A DNA stretch of 64,000 bases. Source: Limnoperna fortunei. Taxonomy: Eukaryota > Mollusca > Bivalvia > Mytilida > Modiolidae. The position numbers were made by a program, and so were the translations under genes. The notes under the pieces were generated by a model. That model saw only the letters and a program-made list of their open reading frames with translations. It was not told the DNA's origin and did not search any database. Location: positions 22,121,242 to 22,185,241 of the forward strand of contig OX104120.1 of the NCBI GenBank assembly GCA_944474755.1, in the 5' to 3' direction. Below are positions 38,001 through 53,000 of the stretch, piece by piece; position 1 is the first letter of the stretch, and every line of letters starts with the position of its first letter.

Positions 38001-41000
38001 GCAGGAGATATTTATTATTTTGATCGGAATGATATTTGGGGTTTCCCATAGAAAAACATAGACTTGTCATTGACCTAAGGGGGTCCCTATCTCTTATGTG
38101 CAACTCCTCCTGCACCACTGAATGGAATTTAATGAAATTTACACAGAATCCTTGTCACATAGTGCCATTGTGCAGGAGATATTTAACATTTTGATCGGAA
38201 TGATATTTGGGGTTTCCTATAGAAAAGCATGGACTTTGTTATGGACATAAGGGGATACCCATCTTTTATTTGCAACTCCTTCTACACCACTGAATGGAAT
38301 TTGTTGAAACTTACACAGAATCTTGGTCACATATTGCCATTGTGCACTGGATATTAAACCATTTGGATCAGAATATTATTGGAGGTTTCCCATAGAAAAA
38401 CATGGACTTTGTCATTGACATAGGGGATGCCATTCTTTGGGGGATTGGGGAGGGTTACATGTTTTATCTGCAACTTCGCCTTCACGTTTAACTAGATAAA
38501 GTTTCAATTTCATAATTAAGAACACCTGAATTTTCAAAGTAATTGTGAAGCGGGGGGTATCAATGGTGAGCATTGCTCACAGGTTTTTTTACTCTAGTTT
38601 TCAAATGCCATATTGTATATTTATTGGATGATTCTCTTAAACGATTTTGCTTGCTTGTTTGACCGTAAATCCATGAATGGCATGATGGCTGCAATTGTAG
38701 GAATTCATTTAACATAAAAACCTATTGGAAAATGTTCAAATAGCTTCCTATCTGAAACTATTGAAACAAAACAGCAAGATTCATTAATGGATTTACTCAC
38801 AAAGATAATGTTATTTATGCCAGTAGAAAATTGAAAATTACAGCATTAAGTTTAACATACATATGATAATCTTTGCAGTATGATCGGCAATAAAAATTTT
38901 ACGAATGTTTTATGACATAAAATGTATTGTTGTTATTTTTAGATCATTACATCTCAGTTTTACAGTGTCAGTTAAGATGTGAGAGAAAGTTAAGTGTTTT
39001 ATACAAAGATTACATACCAGACTATGTAGGACAGCATTACAACTATCTTCAGTATGCTTACTATAAAAGTGAGTTGTCTGTCATTATCTCCGTATAAAGT
39101 AGGAGAAAGCTTAATATTCTTAATTTTTTTTCAATGGTCATAAAAATTTTACAGCCTTCAAATTTTCAGAAATTTTGGCAGTGTTACAATTGCACACCTT
39201 ATTTTCTTTACATGATTAGTGCCTGTACTTTAAGGTATCCAGACCACAATTGACCACGTGATCATATTTGGTGTCCCGATGTCCATTGTTTTTCAATAGA
39301 GCAGACCTCGGTAATGTTCGGCAAACATCGGAAATACTATTCGAGTAACTAAATTTTTTTAATCAAAATTGTGAACATTGACTCAAATTATATAATATAT
39401 TTTACTTTTATCATTAATTAGCAATACATTGATTTAATAAAGCTGTATTTCTTGGTCGACAAATAAAATTAAACGGTAACTTCAATTATGGGTCGGATAC
39501 CTTAAATATACTTTAACTCTCAGTAATTGCTGTTGCAATAAAACATGAGAGGCAAAAGAGGAGGGTAAGCTTGGACATTTATTTTAATCAATAGTTTATA
39601 CAAAATATATTTAATTTGATTGGGAAGTAGACAAGGCCTTGTAAGCCCTCTTTACTCTGGTTGTGTCACTTCAGTGTCTTTATACTGAAAATAGAGCATT
39701 AAAAAATTATAAATAAATATGCCACTGTGTGGTTATTTTCTTTAAAAGAGAAGCTTATCTGGTTTAAGATGTTTTTGTTGGATTAGCCTCAAGTTTTTTA
39801 ATGCCTATACATTTATTAGATACCAATAACATCAGATTTATGTGGCCATTTTCTTCTCCTAAAATTACAGATGGTAATACAGACAAGGCTGTGGAAGCTG
39901 CAGCTACCTTTTTACTTTTCAATCAAACTGACCCAGAAATGCTACGTAATAAAGCTTACTACATACAGAAACTAGGATATCATCAAGCTCATTTTGTTCC
40001 ACGACAGGTAAGGGCTAGCTGCCATACTAGGTACCCTTTTCCACCTTCTGTGGTTTTCTTTAAAATGCTTTATATGTTAATAGTATTAGTAAATAACTGT
40101 CCTCATTTTGTCTTCGATTTTTAAAACTTTTAATTTGTTTTTGCTCATTTATTATTGCACTACAGTAAGTTCCAGGGACATTTAAGGGCAGTTTTTACAT
40201 TTCCCTTCAAAGGTCGCTTAAGACAGGTTTGACTGTAGTACCATATTGATGTATAAATGCCTTTTACTCGATCAGAAGCTGCGAGGCTTATTGCTTTCAT
40301 AAAGTATGGGATTGTTTATTTGATGATTGTCCACAAAGTTTTTTTTTTTTTTTACGTCCTGAATATAGCTGAAATATTGCTTGCTGGACATAAAACAACA
40401 ACCAATCAATCAATCAACCTTTAGGAAATCTAAGATGGCTGGCATCACACAACTTAATTAACTTATCAGCAATATTTGTTAGATATTCCTCTACATCTTG
40501 AGAATGTATTCAAAAATTTTCTTCTACAAACAGCCATTAATTATGTTAGCCTCATGCTCTGTATACTTTATGGTAAATTTCTGATTTATCGTTATAGAGT
40601 TATTGGACTTTGTTCATGAAAAATGGGGGATTTTTTAGTTTTTAGACTAAAACTAAAAAATGATTCATCACTTATCTTGGAAGTTTGTTGAATTTTTTTA
40701 TTTTGACAGGTGCAAGCTTCCTTCTTGTTAAAATTTGGATTTATTGTTATAGAGTTATTGGACTTTGTTTTTAAAAAAGGGGGAAATTTTCAGATTATAA
40801 CTCAAAAACTCTTTCAGCAATTTTCTTTAATGTTTAAAGAGTTGTTTATTTCAATAGATGGCAGATTCCTTTTGATTGTAATAAAATTCTGATTTTTTCG
40901 TTACAGAGTTATGGGACATTGTTTGTAAAATAAAAAGGAGTGGGGGTAGTTTTCAGACAATAACTGAAAACAGTTCACATAAATTTTCTTGGTTTTTTTT

Positions 41001-44000
41001 GGCATTGTTGATATTGATAGGTAGAAATAATTTTCATCAGTACAGATAGAATCTTGCATTCATGATGTGTTCAGATGAGCATATCATGCGCTCATGGCCC
41101 AGCGGTTTATTTTGTAATCAAAACATCCTATGTTAGTGGGTAATTGTTTGTTCATAGATGAAATGGTGAAGATTAATAACTTATAACTGTATACTTTAGG
41201 AAGCTGTCAAGTATGTAAATCATCGAGAGAAGATGTTAAATCTCCTGTATTTCATCAGAGACGAGTATTACAATTTAGAAGACGGGGGTACTGAAGAAGA
41301 CTTAATAGAAGATGAGTTAGAGAAAATTCAGGTAGCTATTACAGATATCTGTAGACTTAAAACTTCACTAGTATATTTATACAGTCTAATAATTGGTCAT
41401 CTGGTTTAGTATATTCGGATTTATGAAATAAAATTCCCAAATTTTTTATGATCAATTTAATGTTGACCCAAAATTTTTATGTCCCGCCAACAAAATTTGG
41501 GGACACAGACCTGTTTACCGCTTTTCGCGTATTTTCTATGACTTTCTGCCTAAAATATGCACTACACTCCCTCAAACTTTTTCTAAGCTGACCAACAAAA
41601 ACCTGTAAAATCATAAAAACATGATCTTTTGTGTGGTGTTCAAAGATGATTCTCAAACAGAAAAATGCATCCTGAACCTTATGCGGCTGGTAACTACACA
41701 TTAATGGAAATGCAAGAGAACCCCAAATGGATATTTTATAAGTCTTTGTGACGCTTTTCATCTACTGACTAATTTTCAACCTTTGCAAGCGTAGAGGTGA
41801 CTTGTTGATTTGTGAGTTACACAAGGTCTGACATATAGCCTTTCTGTCTGTCCATTCGTATACATTGCACCTCAGTTTTACCTTTTTGTTGAAGTGGTTT
41901 TTTTTATGAAGATGACTTCACATCTTAATGAAAACTTGATACACAGTTACAACATGGTTAGATCTTTTCACTGGCAAAATTTGTAGGGCTGTGCCAAATA
42001 TTTCATGGTTGTGTGAACTTAGAAAAAGGGGTTGTTTACCAATATAAGCCAAGTGGCACATCAGTGCCACCAAGACAGATTTCCTTTTTAACATGTTTCA
42101 TTATTAAGTCATTATGGACAAATCAATTTACAATACTAAGTAGAAGATATCAGTTTTAGGGATACCATTGCGAGCATAATGAATGTTTTATGCTGATATA
42201 CTAGACTTTTTGAGCTGTAGTTTTTCATTTGGTTTTGATAGATTTTTTTAAATGATTTGATCTACCTTTCACTTGGTGAATTATATTTTTGTTTCCAATA
42301 TTACAAGGTTTTTCAGAATACTTTGGGTTTGCCTAATATATTGAATAAAGCTAAATTGATGCTAATTGGTTTTCTACAGCTATGTCAGTGTCAATATAAT
42401 ATACCTTCAAGTTATTCTTGAATCAAACTGAAACCATGTCACATTAATTGGAATGTCATATTACTCTGCACTTTTAAGAACAATAAGAGAAAGGCAAAAT
42501 TTCGGGTTTACCTTTAAAATGGTGAAATTTGTTATTTAAGTTTGATACCCTACAGTAACCTACAAGTAATACATGTATTAATTATACTGATCTGGTTTTG
42601 TTTTCAGAAGATAAACCCAGACAATCTGAAAACTTCAAAGTCTGATTCAGTGTTACTGAAGAAAGAACACTTCATGGGAGTATACAACAAAATTGGTATC
42701 AAAATTAAGTTAGATAAGAATGATAGATTTGTTGCTGATGAATTTTATAGACAGGATCAGTGTCAAGAACTTGTCAACTTTGCCAATGTAAGTTTAATTT
42801 ATAAAGGCTCTGCTAACTACAATATTATTTGTAATGGCTGTTTTTGTTATTCAGTTACTTATCATTAATTTGGTGGATGATGAATAGGTTCTTACAAAGA
42901 CTGGGTGATCTTCTATGAGTGATAGAAATTTTATATCTCTACACACTGGCTTTTCCAATAGCACATAAAAGTACCTGTTTCTTCTGTAAACCAACAACTT
43001 TCTCATATCCTATAAACTCTCCATTATTTAAGACTCAATTTTCTCAGACATCCAATCAGAATGCCTGAAACAAGAACATTATACAAGAACGTTGTTATGT
43101 TAGTATAACAATGTTCTTATTTTATTTATTTTGATTGGATAATGCAACAAGTACAGATCTGTTCGTGTGAGCGCATCTGTACCAGAAATTAGCCATTTGC
43201 TATAGAATAGTATTTTCTTTAAAATTTGTTACAAAATATCTTTTCGCTGCTTTTAAATTAATTACAAATGATTGATATATTTCAGGTTTTTTTATGTTTG
43301 TGCCACTTTCTGTAATTTTTTAGTGGTATCATGTTGTGTAATTTTTTATTGGGTAAAAGCCACAGTACCAGGTAGAACTCACAAATTTTGGAATGAAAAT
43401 TGGCAATCGTTATCAATTAGTTTAGCAGACCTTTCTTAAATGTTGACAATGCCACAGATTTAAAAGAATTAAAAAAATACTATTGATATGTTATTTGTGA
43501 TTTGGACTTTTATTTTTGAACTTGAAATTGTTATAAAAAGTGTTGTATTTATGTATATAATAACCATAATAGCTTATTAATCTTTATCGTACAGGTAAAA
43601 TCAGCGAATTCTAATGGTGTCCGAGTACTGTCTGTAGCTGATGGCCTTCAGGTAAAGCAACACATATGTTAGATGTTTATACAGGGATGGTAGTACAGAT
43701 AATGTTGAACTGACATGTAAAAAAGTGTATTGGCACCATAGATAATTTAATTTACATTATTGTAAAACATGATAATGTACATTAAATTATCAAGGCATTT
43801 TAACCCTTTCAAGAAAATGAATTGTAAATGTGAATGTGTTTGTTGTTGGTTATAACCAATACTTGTGAGACACACCAAGTTGCACAACTGAGTGAATTGT
43901 CCAAGAGTTGGATCAGTTAGTAATGTATATAATATTAAGTTTTTGTGTCAGATATACAAGGTTCAAATACAAAATTTAATCAAAACCTTCAAACCGATGG

Positions 44001-47000
44001 CAATAATTGACCTTTGATCTGCAGTGTGCCAGCACTTCAACATGTTTTATTACACATGGTTCCCACTGAACCTTAAAAAAACAGGAAAAGAACAGGAATT
44101 TAGGTTTTTCTTTGTTGTAACAAAATCAGGACAATGGGAAAAAACTGGGATATTTTTACATTGAAGAGTGATTCAGATTTGCAAGTTTACCATACCCATT
44201 TACATTACAAAGTTTTGCTGCCTCATTGTTCCTTTTAAAGGGGCAAGATAATTTACAACTAAGCTTCAAATCAGAATACATCTATTAGGACTTGAGAAAT
44301 AGCGAGGGGTAAAATATGAATATAGTGCCCACCCATGTTAAAACGACAATAAAGTATGGTATCCCTGAATTATTTCTTAAACAATAAAAGTGAAAACAAT
44401 ATGTATAATGGGGTGTCTGAACTAATTATTAGAACAGATATGATGAATTAAGGTCAAGTGCTTTAGAAAACAGTATTTTGACATTATATTTGAAATAAGT
44501 TATAGAAACAGACCATGTCACACCATTCAAAAGGACCTCGAAAATGATTTTTAAAAAACTTGGAAATTCTTTGTTGGAACGTTGATTACAAGGCATACAA
44601 GTGAACAGATAGCAATGATATAGCAGAATGCTCATTTGGTGTTTAAAAAATTACTTGCTTAAGAATATTAAGGACTTTTACTATAAACATATACCTAATT
44701 TCAGTCAGAATATTTTTAGGTGAGGAGAACATAATACATTTATGGCAAGAAACATTACAACGCAGTTGAAAAAAAAAAAGAAAGTACATTTTCAGGCATT
44801 CAGACCCCTGGGTATCTTCCTGGAAAAGCCCAAAGTTATATTTCTCTGAATAAAGTCAAGATGTTTATGTCATTGATTACATAGATGTCACTATGACAGG
44901 TGCTATCTATAGGGTATTTTATGTTCAGAATTGATCATAAAGGAACAGTTTTTTTGGTTTACATTAAGAGTATTGTTTAAATTGTTTAACTACCGATTTT
45001 TATTTTACTTTTATCAGATTATCAAGGATAATTTAGAGTTTGAAATATCATTGAGATTATTTCTACGGTCCAGTGAATTAACTCGTCACTTTTCATCCCA
45101 TTTCTACAATGAATCCAGTTACTTTATCAAGAATGCATTTATTACTTGTGTTGACCCAAAGCCAGATAATGAAAAGGGTAAGTGAAGTATATATTTAGCT
45201 TTCCATTCTTTTGCTAAACGGACTGAGCCATCATGTATTTTTCACTGTCTGTCTGATATCTTTTAAAACTGCAGTGACGATTTCAACAATACTTGGTATA
45301 GATGATCCTGGAAAGTCTCATACCAAAAATATCTGATATGCATGTCCTTCAGTAATCTTTCAAATTTTCGAATTATCACTTAATCATATCATACCACTAA
45401 TGATTTTATACCAGATTCATATACGATGTTGAACCACGTGATATTATTATTCAACCGTAATAGTCGTTTCAATGTTGAAAGCCTGTCACATCATCAACTT
45501 CTTTTGTAGAAAAGATTTTAGTGGCATCCTTATAATTTCTAGTACATTAAGACACGACCTAATGTCCGCAAACAAATTTTCGTATCTGCGCGCAAAAAAA
45601 CCCCCAGAAAAATAAACAAAAAACAATAACAACAAAACTAAACGAAAAAACACTCAGTTGTGTAAATTTGGGCAATTATTTTTATGCCCCCGCGAAGACA
45701 TGTCGGGGGGGGGGGGCATTAAGTTTTACTCGAATATTTCCGTCAAGCTTTTCTCAGAAACTGCACATGAGAACAATTTGAAATTTGGCAGGGTGGTTCA
45801 GTATCACTAGTTGAACGTCCTAAGCGACTTTCAGACCTGTCGGACAACTACTTCCTGTTTGGGACTTCATTTGTACGTAAATATGTCTGTCTGTATGTAT
45901 GAATTTCCGTCAAGCTTTTCTCACAAGTTGTACGTCCTAAGCAACTTTCAGACCTGTCAGACAACTACTTCCTGTTTGGGACTTCATTTAGCCGGGGCAT
46001 CTGTGTCCCATGGACACATTCTTCGATTTTGTATAAAAGTTTATGTGAACAAATCAGTTCTCTCGTCTTCAAAAATAATTTTATTGGGATTTTTTTAATA
46101 AATGTTAGAACAGATGTAAGTAACTATCCATATTTTATTGTTTGATCAATGTACCACAATACAACAAAATATCAAGAATTATTATTTGTATTTAGAGAAC
46201 TTAAGCAAGTCTTAAAGGAGTCTGATCTCGAGAAAATTCATCCCAATAATACTATGTCATGCAAAAACACTGAAACTGCAAGTTAGTTTTAACAGGAACT
46301 TTATATAACACGTCTGGGTCCATTTGAAAACATGTCAGTTTAGGGTAGGATAAAACTTGCTCAGAAGCACATCACTACTTATTTTATATAAATCTGTTAT
46401 ATTAATTGTTGTAGTTCAAAACGGCATTGTCCAAGGTAAATGTGTATTTAGAATTTTTTTTTGTAATTTTTATTATTTTTGTTTCCACATAACACACAGG
46501 TAATACAGATTTTGAATTAATACAAGAAAATGTTTTTCCTCACACCTTCCTAGACATAATAACCTGTAATACAAGAGTTAAAATTACTCGGTCTTTGCAA
46601 AAATATTGGGGTATGTGCAAACTATTCATAAGCACTGCGTAAAAATGTTTTCTTTCGGGTAACGATGTTTAGACCAGCAATCAATTAAATGACAACGTTT
46701 ATTTTGTCATATATACCACCACGGATATTGAATTTCTATCGTGGCCGGACTCCTGTGGCGACATGCCTTGTAGACTGAACTCCCTCTATGCATCTACGAT
46801 GGTAAGATTAACTGAGCAGATGTCCTATCCACGATAGTAGGCGTGGATATACAACGGTAAAAAAAAACATGTTGTTCCCTCTGTACATGTAAGATGATGC
46901 TCATTGATAAAAAATGAAAATATTTTAAATAGATGATTTTTAGGCAGAAGCAGCTCCGATGTGTAATGTGCTGTGATAAAAAAAAATTAGTGATATATAT

Positions 47001-50000
47001 AATTTAAGATATTTCTATTAAAAATATTTCAAAAACAAGCAATTGCCTATTATCCAAATTATGTTTTTTGACAACAAATAAGTTTAAAATTTGCTACACA
47101 GAAGCAAATGGGGTAATGTGGACCACACTTGTTGTGGGTCATTTTTGGAAGGTCTACTAAGGAACTTGTATAATAGCTGTTACAGTAAAAACAATCTATG
47201 CACTCACAGAAGGTGTTTGAAATAGTGTCCATGATTGGGAGTCAAATACATTTTCACAGAAAGACAATGTATTTTACTTCAGCATGTGTTTTTCTCAGCT
47301 TTCAGTGTCTTCAGTTGACCCTTAAAAAAAGTTTATAGCCATGTTGTAAACTCAAATTTTAAATCAACAGCATTTTTTAATGTTATTTAGAAATTTCATG
47401 TCACCACAATTGTGGATCATTTTAGCTGCAAGTTCATACATGCTTTGTGCAGTTAACAAATTGGTGCTTGTTATTTATGCATTGATAATGTGAAAAATTG
47501 CCAAAAATTTGCTACGTCCCAGCAATCCTAATTAGTCTAAAACATTGATTTTTTTAAATTCTCAGACTTGATATGATGAAAATGACCTTTTGGTCTTTTT
47601 AAAGAAGTTTAATTTTCTTAGTTTCTGAAGACTGCCTTCCACAAGAAGATGGAACTTGTTTAACTGATGATGACATTGATAATCAAGAATTACAAAGAAA
47701 AAATGAATTTGTGTAAGTAATTTATTTAGTCGGTATGTTAATTATAACTGATTTATTAAATAGTTAGCAGTGAACTACTCAGAATTCTCAGTAAAAATTC
47801 TGTGTTAAAGAGTGAATCTTTAAATGGCAAAAATTATCAGCAATACAAGTTCTACAATTCACTGAAATTGTCAGCTGACTCCTTATAGGAGTTGCCCTTG
47901 AATGAAAATTGTTTTTTGAAGTTTACAGTTTTTGTCCTGAAAACTTAAAAACTATAACAGCTAGATAGAGTGAAACTATAAATGGCAAAAATAATCAGCA
48001 ATTACTTTTTTGGTTTGAAATTGTCAGATGACTCCTTATAAGAGTTATTGCCCTTTGATGACAATTTTTTTTGGAATTTTTCATTTTTGTCCTGTAACCT
48101 AAAAATCAGAACAGCTAGAGTAAAACTGTTAATGGCAAAAAGAATCAGCTTTACAAGTCCTACAATTCTTCCGTAAATGACTGATTTCTGGTACAGATGA
48201 GCTCACGCGCACACATCTGTACTTGTTGCGTCATCCAATCAAAACGTCAGAAACAAGAACGTTGTTATGGAAGCATAACAACGTTCTTCTATGACGTTCA
48301 TTATTTCCGACGTTCTGATTGGACGTCAGAGACAATGGAGTCTAAAACAATGGAGAGTCTATAGGTTATAGCGATGTGAAAGTTGTTGGTTTACGGAAGA
48401 AATAGGTACTTTCATACGTTTTTGGGAAAGTCTGTGTGAACTTTCACTTGTGATAGAAATTTTTATGTCTTTTGGCTCGTTCCGCTGCGCTCCACTCGCG
48501 AAAAGACATAAAATTTCTATCACTCGTGAAAGATCAACCGGTCTTTCCCAAAAACGTATGAAAGAACCTATTATTCTTGCATTGGTCTGAAATTGTCAGA
48601 TGTCTCCTTTTAAGAGTTATTGCCTTTAATGTTGACTATGAAATTTACATTTTTTAGTCCTGTAACCTAAAACCTATAACAGCTAGAGTGAAATTGTAAA
48701 TAAAAAAAATGATCAGCAATACAAGTTCTACAATTCAGAATTGGTCTGAAATTGTCAGATGCTGCCTTGTAGGAGTTATTGCCCTTTAATACAAATTTTG
48801 TAGTTTTTGTCCTGTAACTTTATTTTCATAACAGCTAGAATGCCTAAATTGCACAAATGCTCAGCAAAGCAAAGCCCACAAATCATTGCTTAGTCCAAAA
48901 TTTTTAGATGACTCTTTATAGGAGTTATTGCCTTTTAATGACGAATTTAGAGAAAATTATCAGTTTTTGTGTTAAAAATTAGAGTCTAGAACACCTGTAT
49001 TACTAAATTAACCTAAATTACAATGCCTACAATAATTTAATTTTCAGAAATTGTCTGATGGCACCTTATAGAATATATATATTTTTAAGATGTTTAGTTT
49101 TTACCCAGTAACTTAAATGCTATAACAACATGACTGAAACCGTAAAATGCAAAAAATATAGATGAAGTCATTTGTGTTCCAGGTGAGCGATTACAGGCTC
49201 CTGGGAGCCTGTAGTTTATAGCTGTGATAACACATCTTAATCAATGTTTTTCATTGGATAATTTGCTTTGACTATTTTATAACAGTTCTGTGGACTAAAG
49301 CAGTTCTCTAAGATTTCCATCAAGTACAATATTTACAGTTAAAAAATTCCTGTGCGTTTTTATTGTCGATTCAGCAAAAATTCCAGTTACCATGCTTTTA
49401 ATATTGTGTTATGTACTAAAAATATTAAGGACCTTTCAATCAGGAATGCTATAGATAACAGTTTCCTCTTAAGCAGTAACAGTTAAAGTTTTCCTAATAT
49501 GTGTGTCTTCCCAAGGAACCTGCAAAACAAATTTAAATTCTAAGAAATTCTTTTTTTTTTAACTAATTTTAATAAATTTTCTTAAAACTAGATAAAAAAA
49601 TCAATTTAGAATCTTTAGTAAGCACACAATTCTTTTGGTCTGTTTCAACTGTTGCACGACTAGCTCTTTTAAGTAGAACTTGTACTTCATTTAGATTTTA
49701 TCTAAGGAATTAATCGATTTAATTTGGGTTTTTAGTTTGATTTCATTCTTAACAGAAGAAGATGAACCAGGACATTTCAGTTTTCTTGACAGACGAAATA
49801 GAAAACAGGTAAATGATTGTGATAACCAAAGTTGACACAAATAAAATTTAGGGGAAAAAAAAATAAAAAATTAATGGCTGTTCCAAAACTACTTTTATCC
49901 TTTAGGGGAGTGACTTATGTCATAGGGAATTTTTAATGTCAGCTGTAAGCTAGATACTGGTAATTTTTTGTTATATATCTACTGTAGATGAATATTTCAT

Positions 50001-53000
50001 CAAAATGTGGTAGAGTAGTTGGATTTAGAGCCACAGAAAGATACAGATCAGAGAGATCTGTGTCACAGAGATGCTCCATGATTTTAACATTCACAACAAA
50101 TCGTACAGAAGACAATCCTTTACATAGGGAAGCATCCTCTTACTTGCTTGGCTTGGAAAAAGATCGTGCTGAATCCAAGGTTGTAGACACTACAGAAGCT
50201 TTAAAGAAATTTAAGAAAGAGGGTAAGACCAAATTGATGTTGATATTCCTTAATCAGAAGAATAAAAAGTTAATTTCAAGAGAATAGTAGTTAGTTCAAT
50301 CAATGAAAGTAAGACAAAATGATTAAGACTGCCTTGTTATCATTTTTGTCAAGCTAATATTTTTATGCCATTCTTTGTGAGTTGACATTTTTAGATATGA
50401 CTATTATATTTTGGTCAGAAGTTTGATATCTTGGCATCAGCACTACATTACTGTAACCATGGACAACCATATTTTTAAGATGATGTTATAGGGAAAAAAA
50501 ATAATCGGAACCTGGTCGTGTTAATTGGTCTTACCAATGGAGGGGTAATGATTTGTAAAACAGGAAATTCTCACAATAGTAAATTTATGTCTTACTGAAT
50601 CCTATGCTTTTTTTTCAAAAAAAAGACTAGATTTGAAATACATGTATCTATTTTCTTCAGGTGTAGAAATTGTAATGACAGATAAAGAACTGAAAGGTCA
50701 AGAGAGGTTTGTAGCTGATGGACTAATGACTGCTGAACAGTGTCAGATACTGATGGACATTACACAGGTTAATATCTTATATAGTTTTTAGCTCACCTGA
50801 CCTAAATGGTCATGTAAGCTATTTGTCATCTTCTTCCCTGAAATCACTGTCAAATTGAAACCAAATTTGGTCCGGATGGTCATTGGATGGACCTTTACAA
50901 AGTTTGTGTTTTTTATTCTGATTGAAAAACCAATATGGCCACCATCATAGGATTTAGTTTAACTTAGATCCATATAAGAAAGAAGTTCTCTAAAACTGGT
51001 TAACCAATTGAAACAAAAATAGCAACATTGTTTGGATGGTCTTCTAAAAAGTTTATGATGTTTATGCCAATCAGAATTTCAAAATGGTTGCCACTGCAGG
51101 ACTTGTATAACATATGGGAAAAGGTTTTTAAAGGCATTCTAAAAAACTTACTAGCAATATTGTTTGGATGGTCCTCTAAAAAGTGTTTATTTCTAATGCC
51201 AATTAGAATTTTAAAATGGTCACCACTGCAGGACTTGGTGTAACATAGTTCCATATGGGAAAATCTTTTAAAAGGCTTCTCTGAAACCAGTTAACCAATA
51301 GTTTGGAATGTCCGATATAAAGTTTATGTTTTTTATGCCAATCGGAAATTCAAAATGGCTGCCACTGCTGGATTAATTAACATAGAACCCTATTTATGGA
51401 AAAAAGTTTTTAAAAGGCTTTTTCTCTAAAATAGATTAACCAGTCGAAACCAAACTTACTAGCAATATTGTTATGATGGTCCTCTATAAAGTTTATGTAT
51501 GTTATGCTAATCAAAAATTCAACATGGCTGCCACTGCATTACTTAGTTTAACATAGGACCATATGGGAAAATTTAAAAAGGCTTCTTCTTTAAAACCAGT
51601 TAACCAATCACAACAATGCTTACTAGCAATATTGCTTGAATAGTCCTCTGTAAAGTTTATGCTTGTATGCCAATCGGACATTCAAAATGGCTGCTACTGC
51701 ATGACTTAGTTTAATATAGGACCCTATGGGAAAAAGGTTTAAAAGGTTTCTTCTCTGAAACTGGTTAACCAATCGAAACAAAATTTACTAGCCATATTGT
51801 TTGGATGGTCTTCTATAAAAATTATGTTTTATATGCTAATTAAAAATTCAAAATGTCTTTGTTTAACAAAGGACTCTATAGGAATAATTTTCAAATGCCA
51901 TTTTTCTGAAATTGCAAATCTAATTTAAACCTTATTGTTTGTGAATGTTTATTGGATAGATTTCTTAAATGTTTATGCTTGTTTATTTGATTGAAAATCC
52001 ATGATGGCTGCAATTGTAGTAATTGATTTAACATAGGAACCTGTTGAATGTCTTCCTATATCATGTATATAAAGCAATGGAACCAGCTGAAACCAAACAG
52101 CAAGATTAATTAGATGGTCACATTAACAAAGCTAATGTTATTTATGCCAGTAGAAAACTGAACATACTGCCAGCTATGACATGGCATTAGCTAATTACTC
52201 TTAGTAAACATTATTTAGATGTGACCTTTACAGTAACATGCATGTAAATGATCATGTGATCTATATGAACACCTACAATTCAGATGGTATCTCAGTGAGA
52301 CAAAGCGTTAGATGTGGACTGAAGTGAGAAAAAAACAAATAGAACTTTTAAATAAAATAAAATAACATGCTTACTTTAGAGAGATTGCAAAAATTTAAAG
52401 AAATTAGTAAAGAATAATTACTGCTACTTACATGATACATCTAAGTCACTAATTTTTTATACCCTTTCACACAAATTGGCAAGATATTATGTTATAACCT
52501 ATGTCCATCTGTCCATAGCCCAGAGGTTTCTAGATTTTATCTTGAAAATACTATTGTACCCTTGTCTGTTTGTTAGTCCATCTGTCCATAACAAAAATTT
52601 CTGTCACAGTTTTCTAAGCAACTATAGGATGAAGAAGTCTGATATTTTGCATAATGCTTTATCTTTTAGTACCATATGGTGTATAGCGATTTTATGCTCC
52701 TTGGTCATCTACTTCCTGTTTACCGAATACTTAGATTTTTACATATAGTTAACATACATGCAAAATTTCCCTTTCAGTTTTCTTAGCAACTATAGGATGC
52801 AGAAACCTGATATTTTGCATATTGCTTTATCCTATAGTACCATATAATGTATAGCGATTTTACAGCTGTTAAATACAATACAGTTCTATTTTCAGCACAA
52901 CCTATTTTGTAGTTTAGTTAGGCCAATTAAAAAAATTTTATTTTGTCAACAGTTGGAGGTTTCTAAATGATTACTTAAAAACATGTCGACATTTTAACAT

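Larger units (their letters stand above)
36190..38880. repeat. Second tandem-core region, disrupted by two nested elements
   Basis: Units of the 35208-type core ('accctatggg', 'ggcttcttctctgaaac', 'aattcaaaatgg') occur at 36190-36260, 36960-37335 and 38598-38880. A GCCGAGTTGC-type element (36266-36930) and a CCCCCCGC-type element (37337-38597) separate them. The matching stretch at 51300-52160 lacks both inserts. Confidence 0.75.

Noticed and set aside
41477..41761. 94-aa minus-strand frame as a conserved gene
   Set aside because: It lies in a dispersed repeat. The peptide looks protein-like but has no motif I can name. A BLASTP hit to a transposase or domain family would revive it.
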